Assembly (NCBI GenBank): GCA_902373525.1 | Contig: CABKMN010000130.1 | Span: 1-6,690 of the forward strand | Reading direction: 5' to 3' | DNA length: 6,690 bases | From: an uncultured Bilophila sp. | Lineage (GTDB): Bacteria; Desulfobacterota; Desulfovibrionia; Desulfovibrionales; Desulfovibrionaceae | Shown: in pieces, positions 1 to 5,410 of the stretch | Layout: each line of letters opens with the position of its first letter | Position numbering within the stretch: position 1 is the stretch's first letter | Position numbers and translations under genes: made by a program | Notes under the pieces: generated by a model | What the model saw: the letters and a program-made list of their open reading frames with translations, nothing else | The model's database searches: none | Told to the model about the DNA's origin: nothing

Positions 1-1
1 T

Positions 2-55
2 TTGGAGGGGGGAGGGAGAAACTTTCTCCAGAAAGTTTCTCCCTCCCCCCTCCAA
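2..55 (-). terminator. 26-bp perfect hairpin behind paaK (copy 1 of 2)
   Basis: Positions 2-27 pair without mismatch with 30-55, leaving a CC dinucleotide at the centre. The hairpin starts 4 nt after the paaK stop codon in the direction of paaK transcription, so it most likely ends or protects that transcript. In either reading direction the 5' arm is purine-rich and the 3' arm pyrimidine-rich. No T-run follows on the minus strand inside the window (it runs into AAA at the edge), so it is not a textbook intrinsic terminator. It could equally be a dispersed palindromic repeat. A second copy lies behind trpB at 6634-6687. Confidence 0.7.
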
Positions 56-59
56 TGTG

Positions 60-1358
60 TTAGTTCTTCGTGCGGTTGTCGATGACGCGCTTGGCCTTGC
101 CTTCGCCGCGCGGAAGCGAGTTGTGCTGGACGAGCTCGACCTTGGGCGTGATGAGGATTTCGTCCTTGAGGGCCCGGCCGATGGTCTCCTGAAGGCCGCG
201 CAGGACGCGCATGTCTTCCACGAAGCTCTCTTCGCGGATTTCCACCTGTACCTTCATGGTGTCCTTGAGGCCGTCGCGTTCGAGGACGATGAGGTAGTTC
301 TGGCCCACTTCGGGATAGGCCATGAGCACGCGCTCCACCTGCATGGGGTAGATGTTCACGCCCTTGACGATGATCATGTCGTCCGAACGGCCAAGGATGC
401 GGTCGATGCGGCGGTGCTTGCGTCCGCAGGGGCAGTCGCCGGGGATGATCCGGGTCAGGTCGCGCGTGCGGTACCGCAGGATGGGCATCCCGTGACGGCA
501 CAAGGTCGTGAGCACCAGCTCGCCCACTTCGCCGTCGGGGACCAGCTTGCCGGTCTCGGGATCGATGATTTCAAGCAGGTAGGCATCTTCCCAGAGGTGC
601 AGGCCATTCTGGTACTCGCACTCGAAGGCCACGCCCGGCCCGTTCATTTCCGACAGGCCGTAGGAGTTGTACACCTTCATGTCGAACATGTTTTCAATGC
701 GGCGGCGCGTTTCTTCGGTGTAGGGCTCCGCGCCCACGCAGGCGATGCGCAGGGAAAGGGCGCGGGGGTCCTCGCCTTCCTCGATCAGCGTCGTACCGAG
801 GTGCAGAGCGTAGGAGGGCAGGATGTGCGCCACGGTGGTCCTGAAATCCTTGACCAGCTTGAGCTGGCGTTTGGAGTTGCCCGCGCCCGCCGGAATGGTC
901 ATGCAGCCGAGACGCTCGGCCCCGAAATGGATGCCGAGCCCGCCCGTGAACAGGCCGTAGCCGGACATGTTCTGGAATACGTCGCTCTTGCGTACGCCCG
1001 CCATGTACAGCGAACGCGCCATGAGATCGGCCCAGCTGTTGATGTCGGACTGGGTATAGCAGACGGCGACCGGCGTACCGGTGGTGCCGCTGGAACAGTG
1101 CATGCGCACGAAGTCTTCGTGCGGCACGGTGGCGAGCCCGTACGGATACTGAGAGCGCAGATCGTCCTTGGACGTGAGCGGAATGCGTCGGATGTCCTCA
1201 AGGGAACGCAGGTTGTCCGCCGACACCCCGGCTTCGGCGAGGCGCTTGGCGTAGAAGGGCGCGCGGCTCGCCTGCTGGATGGTCGTTTTCAGTCGGGTCA
1301 GCTGAACAGCTTCCAGCGTGGCCCGGTCCCATGTTTCGGCTCTGTCGAAGTAATCCAT
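60..1358 (-). CDS. paaK: phenylacetate-CoA ligase (AMP-forming)
   Basis: A 432-residue adenylate-forming enzyme, the usual length for PaaK. The family activates phenylacetate or related aryl acetates with ATP to the acyl-AMP and then to the CoA thioester in the cytoplasm. Visible motifs are the P-loop SSGTTGTP at residues 89-96, the aromatic-pocket/ATP motif YGLSEMNGPG at 233-242, RYRTRDL at 295-301 with the ribose-binding Asp, a CPCG element at 309-312, the hinge region GRSDDMIIVKG at 323-333, and a C-terminal GKAKRV around 420-425 that carries the expected catalytic lysine. The ATG at 1358 gives the normal family N-terminus; only a weak GGA lies upstream. The gene is separated from the DUF1786 gene by 171 nt and is followed at once by a strong hairpin, so it may be its own unit. 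In strict anaerobes such ligases often partner indolepyruvate:ferredoxin oxidoreductase in aromatic amino acid catabolism; no ior genes are in the window, so the true substrate (phenylacetate, indoleacetate or other) is open. Confidence 0.93.
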   Translation of the reverse strand: MDYFDRAETWDRATLEAVQLTRLKTTIQQASRAPFYAKRLAEAGVSADNLRSLEDIRRIPLTSKDDLRSQYPYGLATVPHEDFVRMHCSSGTTGTPVAVCYTQSDINSWADLMARSLYMAGVRKSDVFQNMSGYGLFTGGLGIHFGAERLGCMTIPAGAGNSKRQLKLVKDFRTTVAHILPSYALHLGTTLIEEGEDPRALSLRIACVGAEPYTEETRRRIENMFDMKVYNSYGLSEMNGPGVAFECEYQNGLHLWEDAYLLEIIDPETGKLVPDGEVGELVLTTLCRHGMPILRYRTRDLTRIIPGDCPCGRKHRRIDRILGRSDDMIIVKGVNIYPMQVERVLMAYPEVGQNYLIVLERDGLKDTMKVQVEIREESFVEDMRVLRGLQETIGRALKDEILITPKVELVQHNSLPRGEGKAKRVIDNRTKN

Positions 1359-1486
1359 CTTTGTATCCGTACTTGTTTGAAAACGGTTAACGATCCGTCC
1401 GAAAAGGCTTGTCCTTGTCCAACGGAACTCCCGCCGCGCGGTCTCCCCATCGGTCGAAAACGTTCGGAGGGGGTGGGCTGTGGAGA

Positions 1487-1526
1487 GAGGGACGGGAGCC
1501 TTCCGTGAAGACGGCCTCCGTCCCTC
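1487..1526 (-). terminator. hairpin behind the DUF1786 gene
   Basis: Positions 1487-1495 are complementary to 1518-1526 (9 bp, AGGGACGG core). The pairing continues inward after one mismatch, and an inner CCGT/ACGG pair surrounds a CTTC tetraloop as read on the minus strand. The hairpin begins 3 nt after the TAA of the DUF1786 gene. No T-run follows on the minus strand, only CTCTCC, so termination is inferred from the position and stability of the stem. Confidence 0.5.
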
Positions 1527-1529
1527 CCT

Positions 1530-2624
1530 TTAAAACGATTCCTCACGCAGCGCGAGGCCGTGCAGGAGGCCGTGACAGCCGGCGATCATCATGTCGCCGT
1601 GGGGGGCGATGAACTGCCCGTGCCCTTGCAGCATGTCCCGGCGCGGCCCGACCACGAAGACCGGGGCGAAGCCTTCCGCTTCCGGCGGCAGGGGCGCGAG
1701 GAACGCGCAGCCGTGTCCGCCCTTGGCCCGCACCTGCTCGTCCGGGAGCCAGCCGAAGCCGAATTCCTTGAGATCGAACAGCAGGGCGTCGGTGTCCAGC
1801 AGCCCGGTGTGGTGCTCGTAGACGCCGAGGATGCGGCCCCGGAACACGAGGAACGCCGCAACGTGGCTGTTGCCCACGTTGACCACGGTGACGCCCTGAC
1901 GGCGGCTGCGTTTGGCGACTTCCGGCGCGGCGAGCGCACCGAGCACGGCCGCCGTCGCGGTATCGGCCACGGGGCCGCCCGTACACCGCTGGAGCGCGAG
2001 GAGCCGGGTGCAGGCCGCCGGGGGCGTGTCGTACAGCCAGCGGGCGGGATCGCCCTGCGTCTCGGTCAGCAGGTTGCGCCAGAGCTTGAAGCGGCCTACG
2101 CGGTTCCCTTCGGGATGGTGCCCGTGATCCTGTGCGGCGGCGACCACGAGGGAAGGCTTGGGCAGCCCCGCCGCACCGAGGAAGCCTTCCCAGAACCCCG
2201 GTTCATAGTCCGCAAGCGGCACGGCGGCGTAGCCCTTGGGGCAGGCGGGAACGATGTCCACGCCCTGCGCCTTCACCCGTTCGGGATTGTCGTGCAGAGC
2301 GAGGGCCGCGTCCGGCGAGGCGGCCGGAGCGAGACCGGCCTTCACCTGCTCCTGTACGGCGGGGGCGAATCCGCCGCCCGTGTTGTGCCCGTACAGCCAG
2401 ACGGGGCGTCCGGCGGCGGTGTGGCGGCGGATACGGTCGGCGATGCCGAGCGCGGGGGAGGGGAGCACGAAGCGGGGCCAGTTTTCGGCGCGTTCGCCGG
2501 GCAGGGCCAGCAGGACGTCCTGCGTCCCGCTGCCGATGTCGAGGCTCAGGATCGGGCCCGTGGCGGCGAGCAGACGCGCGACGGCGTCTCCGCCTTCGGC
2601 GGACACGGGAGAAAGATCAGCCAT
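1530..2624 (-). CDS. DUF1786 family protein, ASKHA-like fold
   Basis: A 364-residue protein that I recognise as DUF1786, a family some databases label 'putative pyruvate formate-lyase activating enzyme' without good support; no radical-SAM CxxxCxxC motif is present here. Near the N-terminus, LSLDIGSGTQDVLL (residues 27-40 region) resembles the phosphate-1 loop of actin/Hsp70/sugar-kinase (ASKHA) ATPases. A second glycine loop, VVNVGNSHVAAFLV (247-260), resembles phosphate-2. The C-terminal part contains a conserved-looking PHGDMMIAGCHGLLHG segment (341-356). No signal peptide or membrane span is visible, so it is probably cytoplasmic. The ATG at 2624 is 2 nt past the stop of the preceding gene, and its ribosome-binding site AAAGGAAG (2634-2641) lies inside the last codons of that gene, so the two are almost certainly cotranscribed and translationally coupled. 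Nucleotide binding is inferred from the loops; substrate and role are unknown. Confidence 0.8.
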   Translation of the reverse strand: MADLSPVSAEGGDAVARLLAATGPILSLDIGSGTQDVLLALPGERAENWPRFVLPSPALGIADRIRRHTAAGRPVWLYGHNTGGGFAPAVQEQVKAGLAPAASPDAALALHDNPERVKAQGVDIVPACPKGYAAVPLADYEPGFWEGFLGAAGLPKPSLVVAAAQDHGHHPEGNRVGRFKLWRNLLTETQGDPARWLYDTPPAACTRLLALQRCTGGPVADTATAAVLGALAAPEVAKRSRRQGVTVVNVGNSHVAAFLVFRGRILGVYEHHTGLLDTDALLFDLKEFGFGWLPDEQVRAKGGHGCAFLAPLPPEAEGFAPVFVVGPRRDMLQGHGQFIAPHGDMMIAGCHGLLHGLALREESF

Positions 2625-2626
2625 GA

Positions 2627-3028
2627 CTATTTGCTTCCTTTATTCTGGATGAGCACCAGAGGAATGCGGTGGAGCGCGCTGGAAAGGCTTTCCGTGGTGC
2701 CGATGCGCCACCAGACGTCGTCGAGTTCCCATCCGGCGCGCTGGGCGATGTCGCCGACGAGGCCCTTCAGATTGATGATCGGGTGGCGCTCGAAGACCTG
2801 CGGCAGGCCGTAGGTCAGGCTGCACACGAGGCAGCGTCCGGCGCGCTGGTGCAGTTCGAAATAAAAGTGGAGTTCGCCGTCGTCGCTTTCTTCGGGGTCA
2901 AGCGTGAGCCGGATGTCGTAGGCTCCTTCCTCCGCGTCGCCGAACAGGGCGTCGAAGAAGTCGTCGGTGCGCTGCGGAGGGAACAGGTCGGTCAGACACT
3001 CGGGGGTAAAGACGTCGCATACAGCCAT
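2627..3028 (-). CDS. conserved small acidic protein, function unknown
   Basis: A 133-residue soluble protein. The ATG at 3028 is chosen over an in-frame ATG 42 codons upstream because it has a strong ribosome-binding site (AAGGAAGG, 8 nt away), and because the upstream extension is Ala/Arg/Ser-rich and low in family character. The N-terminal half is rich in Asp, Glu and Phe (FFDALFGDAEEGAYDI, residues 24-39). The middle carries a CLVC pair (Cys66, Cys69) followed by LTYGLPQVF and RHPIIN. The protein ends GSK. It resembles small proteins in Desulfovibrio genomes that databases have misnamed after a 'pancreas/duodenum homeobox' protein; that name has no functional meaning and the recollection is from memory. 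No enzyme motif is visible. The two cysteines are too few for a convincing metal site on their own. Tight coupling to the DUF1786 gene suggests a shared role. Confidence 0.8.
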   Translation of the reverse strand: MAVCDVFTPECLTDLFPPQRTDDFFDALFGDAEEGAYDIRLTLDPEESDDGELHFYFELHQRAGRCLVCSLTYGLPQVFERHPIINLKGLVGDIAQRAGWELDDVWWRIGTTESLSSALHRIPLVLIQNKGSK

Positions 3029-3036
3029 GAAAGAAA

Positions 3037-3044
3037 CCTTCCTT
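3037..3044 (-). promoter_or_regulatory. ribosome-binding site fixing the start of the 133-residue protein
   Basis: Read on the minus strand this is AAGGAAGG, 8 nt before the ATG at 3028. It decides between that start and the longer open frame beginning at 3154, which has no comparable site. The sequence between here and the gluQ stop (to 3215) shows no promoter I would defend. Confidence 0.75.
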
Positions 3045-3215
3045 GCGTTGGAAGCCTGAGAAAGCGCGCCGGACGGCGCACACGGGACAACAGCGCGAAA
3101 GGTACCATCCATCGGCCCAAGACGCAACACGCCGGACGCGGCGGAGGCGGTCAAAGGGTCTTTCGGGTTGCGGGGTTAAGCCCGTCCGAGGCGGCGCGGC
3201 CCTCCGCACGGCCTT

Positions 3216-4199
3216 CTAGGTGCGGAGCGTGTCGGCAAGCCCGGCTTCGATGCGTACGCGAGCGGGCAGGGTGCGGAGGAGGGCGGGAGCGAAGGCGGGG
3301 AGGAGATCGCGGGGATGGACGGGGACCGCCGCTTCGAGCAGTCCGGCCTTGTGCCCGAGGTAGCCGACGACGGCGGCGGGAGCGACGCCCGCGTCGCGCA
3401 GGGAGGCCAGCGTCAGCCCGGCGTGGCGCTTGGCGAGGCGTTCGCCTTCGGGATCGCAGAGCAGGGGCAGGTGCATGTAGGCGGGGCGGCGGAAGCCGAG
3501 CAGATCGAACAGCGCAAGCTGGCGCGGCGTGGATACCAGCAGGTCCTCGCCCCGGACCACCTGCGTGACGCCCATGAGTCCGTCGTCCACAACCACGGCG
3601 AGCTGATAGGCGACCACGCCGTCGGAACGGCGCAGGGCGAAATCGCCTCCGCAGGCTTCGAGCGTCGCGGACCGGGGACCGGCTACGGCGTCCTCGAACG
3701 CGTACGCCGCCTCGGGACAGCGGAGCCGGACGCAGGGACGCCGCCCGGCGGCTTCCAGCTCGGCCCGGCGTTCCGGGGACAGCGTGCGGCAGGTGCCGGG
3801 ATAGGCGGCTCCGGCGTCGCCCACATGGGGCGCGCCCGCCAGCGTCCGCAGCTCCTTGCGGGTGCAGTAACAAGGATAGGTGTGCCCTTCGGAGGCCAGC
3901 CGGTCCAGCGCCTCGGCGTACAGGGACAGGCGCTCGCTCTGCACGTAGGGGCCGCACGGGCCGCCCACGTCCGGGCCTTCGTCCCAGTCGAGCCCGAGCC
4001 AGCGCAGATCGCGGATGATCGCGTCGGCGTAGTCCGCGCGGGAACGGTCGGGATCGATGTCCTCCATACGCAGGATCAGCGTACCGCCGTCCTTGCGGCA
4101 GGCCAGCCACGCCAACAGGAAGGCCCAGGCGTTGCCGAGGTGCAGGAAGCCGGTGGGGCTCGGCGCGAGCCTGCCCCGGATGGGGTACGGGGCGTTCAT
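3216..4199 (-). CDS. gluQ: glutamyl-Q tRNA(Asp) synthetase (GluQRS)
   Basis: A 327-residue paralogue of the catalytic half of glutamyl-tRNA synthetase. The family activates glutamate and attaches it to the queuosine base in the anticodon wobble position of tRNA(Asp), rather than to the 3' end of a tRNA. Seen here are RLAPSPTGFLHLGNA (residues 10-24) with the HIGH-like HLGN, LRMEDID at 43-49, the zinc ligands typical of GluQRS (Cys110, Cys112, Tyr133, Cys137), VRGEDL at 216-221, and a degenerate KMSKS-like RLAKR at 254-258. There is no anticodon-binding domain, which separates it from true GltX (about 470 residues or more). The ATG at 4199 overlaps the TGA of the upstream transporter gene in an ATGA arrangement, implying translational coupling; no independent Shine-Dalgarno sequence is visible. 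In gammaproteobacteria gluQ often follows dksA; here its partner is a transporter. Confidence 0.93.
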   Translation of the reverse strand: MNAPYPIRGRLAPSPTGFLHLGNAWAFLLAWLACRKDGGTLILRMEDIDPDRSRADYADAIIRDLRWLGLDWDEGPDVGGPCGPYVQSERLSLYAEALDRLASEGHTYPCYCTRKELRTLAGAPHVGDAGAAYPGTCRTLSPERRAELEAAGRRPCVRLRCPEAAYAFEDAVAGPRSATLEACGGDFALRRSDGVVAYQLAVVVDDGLMGVTQVVRGEDLLVSTPRQLALFDLLGFRRPAYMHLPLLCDPEGERLAKRHAGLTLASLRDAGVAPAAVVGYLGHKAGLLEAAVPVHPRDLLPAFAPALLRTLPARVRIEAGLADTLRT

Positions 4200-5104
4200 C
4201 CGCGCTTGTGGGAGACGACGAAGAAGACCGAGAGGACGGTCAGGCAGCAGGCCGTGACGATGACGGCGTCTACATGTTCGCCCGCCAGCAGCCAGCCGAG
4301 GAACACGCCGATGACCGGGTTCACATACTCGTAGGAGATGGCGACCACGGTGCGGGTGTGCAGCAGCAGCCAGAAATAGCAGGTATAGGCGATGATGGCC
4401 CCGAAAAAGACCAGATAGAGCAACGCGCCCGCGCTCAGGAGCGTGACGGAATCCATTGAAAAGGTGGTGAATTCACCGAGGAAGGCCGCGCCCGCGAGGC
4501 TTTGGAGCCCGCCGAGGAACATGAGCAGGGCGCTGTTCTGCATGACAGAGAGTTTGGTGTCGCTGGCGTGGTTCTTGGAGTAGAACGAGCCCGTCACCCA
4601 GCCGAGCGCGGCGAGCAGCACCAGCAGGATGCCCCAGCCCGAGTCGCTCCCCGTGGAAGTCTGGTTGACGCTGAGCAGGATGAGACCCGAGAAGCCCATG
4701 CCGAGCCCGAAGAACTGCTTGAGCGACGGCCGCGGATCGCCGCAGAACAGCCAGCCGCCGAGGACCATCCAGATGGGCACCGCGCCGAGGATCATGGCCG
4801 CCGTGCCCGAAGAAATGGATTCCTGCCCTTTGGCGAGGAAGCCGCTGGCGACGAAGACCATAAAGAACGCCAGCATGAAGCTGGACATCAGATCGCGCCG
4901 CGTCGGCAGGTTGCGTTCGCCGCGTATCCAGCTCCACAGGAACAGGAGGATGCCCGCCAGCCCCATGCGCAGGCCGCACATCATGAACGGGGGGAAGCTC
5001 TCGATGGCGAACTTGATCGAGATGAAGCAGGAGCCCCACGAAATATAGACCAGGGTCAGACACCCCAGAACCTCGGCGATGTGTTTTTGGCGTTCCGTCA
5101 ACAT
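4196..5104 (-). CDS. DMT-superfamily (EamA) transporter, YedA-like
   Basis: An integral membrane protein of 302 residues from the chosen start, close to the length of E. coli YedA. It has about ten hydrophobic segments in two EamA repeats. The first repeat opens with YISWGSCFISIKFAIESFPP (residues 20-39), matching the YedA-type first helix. The second ends with SYEYVNPVIGVFLGWLLAGE (257-276), the signature near helix 9 of EamA exporters. The open frame runs upstream to 5251, but that extension is basic, unlike transporter sequence, and overlaps the trp promoter and leader on the other strand. The Met at 5104 (MLTERQ) gives the usual short cytoplasmic N-terminus; Met at 5116 or 5137 is possible. 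None has a good ribosome-binding site, so the exact start is uncertain. Family members export amino acids and other metabolites; the substrate cannot be read from the sequence. Divergence from an attenuated trpB makes an aromatic amino acid a reasonable guess only. Confidence 0.88.
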   Translation of the reverse strand: MLTERQKHIAEVLGCLTLVYISWGSCFISIKFAIESFPPFMMCGLRMGLAGILLFLWSWIRGERNLPTRRDLMSSFMLAFFMVFVASGFLAKGQESISSGTAAMILGAVPIWMVLGGWLFCGDPRPSLKQFFGLGMGFSGLILLSVNQTSTGSDSGWGILLVLLAALGWVTGSFYSKNHASDTKLSVMQNSALLMFLGGLQSLAGAAFLGEFTTFSMDSVTLLSAGALLYLVFFGAIIAYTCYFWLLLHTRTVVAISYEYVNPVIGVFLGWLLAGEHVDAVIVTACCLTVLSVFFVVSHKRG

Positions 5105-5207
5105 GGGAAGGAACATAGCGTGTACGGAGGCGCACATCAAGACCCGGAAGACGCCCGTTTTTCGAACGTGCCGTCCTTGCTGGCAAAAGAAAAATACCGT
5201 CACACGA

Positions 5208-5236
5208 TTGACAGAAAGGCGGGATGGGGGCATAGT
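5208..5236 (+). promoter_or_regulatory. sigma70-type promoter of the trpL-trpB unit
   Basis: A perfect -35 box TTGACA (5208-5213), exactly 17 nt of spacer, and a -10 box CATAGT (5231-5236, 4 of 6 consensus). The expected transcript start is about 5243-5244, i.e. on or one base before the leader-peptide ATG. I see no convincing TrpR-type operator overlapping it. Confidence 0.7.
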
Positions 5237-5243
5237 GCCGTCC

Positions 5244-5300
5244 ATGAACATTCAGTCGCTCAACATCCTCTCCTCCAACTGGTGGTGGCGCTCTTGCTAA
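5244..5300 (+). CDS. trpL: trp leader peptide with three consecutive Trp codons
   Basis: An 18-codon ORF, MNIQSLNILSSNWWWRSC, with TGG TGG TGG at 5280-5288, four codons before the TAA stop. Consecutive Trp codons in a short ORF ahead of a terminator are the hallmark of ribosome-mediated trp attenuation: a ribosome stalled at the Trp codons for want of charged tRNA(Trp) changes the folding of the downstream RNA. No Shine-Dalgarno sequence lies within 12 nt upstream, and the predicted transcript start coincides with the ATG, so the mRNA is probably leaderless. A GTG three codons upstream (5235) is in frame but overlaps the -10 box. The peptide itself is expected to be dispensable in cis. Confidence 0.85.
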   Translation: MNIQSLNILSSNWWWRSC

Positions 5301-5308
5301 AGAGTGCC
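5287..5308 (+). promoter_or_regulatory. attenuator 1:2 (protector) hairpin
   Basis: GGCGCTCTT (5287-5295) pairs with AAGAGTGCC (5300-5308), nine pairs including one G-U, around a GCTA loop. The 5' arm starts inside the last Trp codon and the loop contains the first bases of the stop codon. A ribosome stalled on the Trp codons would therefore cover the 5' arm and free the 3' arm, as the mechanism requires. Confidence 0.75.
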
Positions 5309-5352
5309 GGGTTGTCGACTTTTTCTTACAGAGCGTAACATTCAACCGCGGC
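5306..5352 (+). promoter_or_regulatory. attenuator 2:3 antiterminator
   Basis: GCCGGGTTG (5306-5314) can pair with CAACC/CGGC (5343-5352) in nine base pairs with a single bulged G at 5348. This pairing excludes both the 1:2 hairpin (sharing 5306-5308) and the terminator (sharing 5344-5352), which is the mutually exclusive arrangement expected of an antiterminator. The spacer 5315-5342 is A/T-richer and unpaired. Confidence 0.7.
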
Positions 5353-5375
5353 CGGGGTACTGGTCGCGGTTTTTT
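5344..5375 (+). terminator. trp attenuator terminator (3:4)
   Basis: AACCGCGGCC (5344-5353) pairs with GGTCGCGGTT (5362-5371), ten pairs with one G-U, around an 8-nt loop. A run of six T (5370-5375) closes it. This is a classic intrinsic terminator located 35 nt before trpB, between the leader ORF and the structural gene. Confidence 0.88.
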
Positions 5376-5410
5376 GTGGTGGGTACCCCGTCCCAGATGA
5401 GGAACCTGCC

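Noticed and set aside
1359..1486. Palindromic GGTTAAC element and tandem TTGTCC upstream of paaK
   Set aside because: Too short to separate from chance, and no promoter with good spacing accompanies them.
57..1508. Long open frame on the plus strand opposite paaK (483 codons)
   Set aside because: It is the mirror of a well-recognised paaK frame in GC-rich DNA, has His/Ala/Val-rich low-information sequence and no family resemblance.
3029..3154. 42-codon N-terminal extension of the small acidic protein
   Set aside because: A strong ribosome-binding site sits before the internal ATG at 3028, and the extension has no matching site.
3202..3227. 8-bp inverted repeat CTCCGCAC/GTGCGGAG spanning the gluQ stop codon
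   Set aside because: The loop contains the stop codon and no T-run follows in either direction; in GC-rich DNA a stem this short is weak evidence for a terminator.
1560..4334. Several long plus-strand open frames opposite the DUF1786, small-protein and gluQ genes
   Set aside because: All are antisense shadows of recognised minus-strand genes, with biased Arg/Gly/Ala composition and no plausible starts or motifs.
5105..5207. Minus-strand promoter for the transporter (TTGCCA or TATTTT-like boxes)
   Set aside because: Individual boxes resemble consensus elements, but none forms a pair with acceptable spacing and match, so no promoter is called.
5105..5251. N-terminal extension of the transporter to the Met at 5251
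   Set aside because: The extension is basic and unlike transporter sequence, and it overlaps the trp promoter and leader. The Met at 5104 gives family-typical length.
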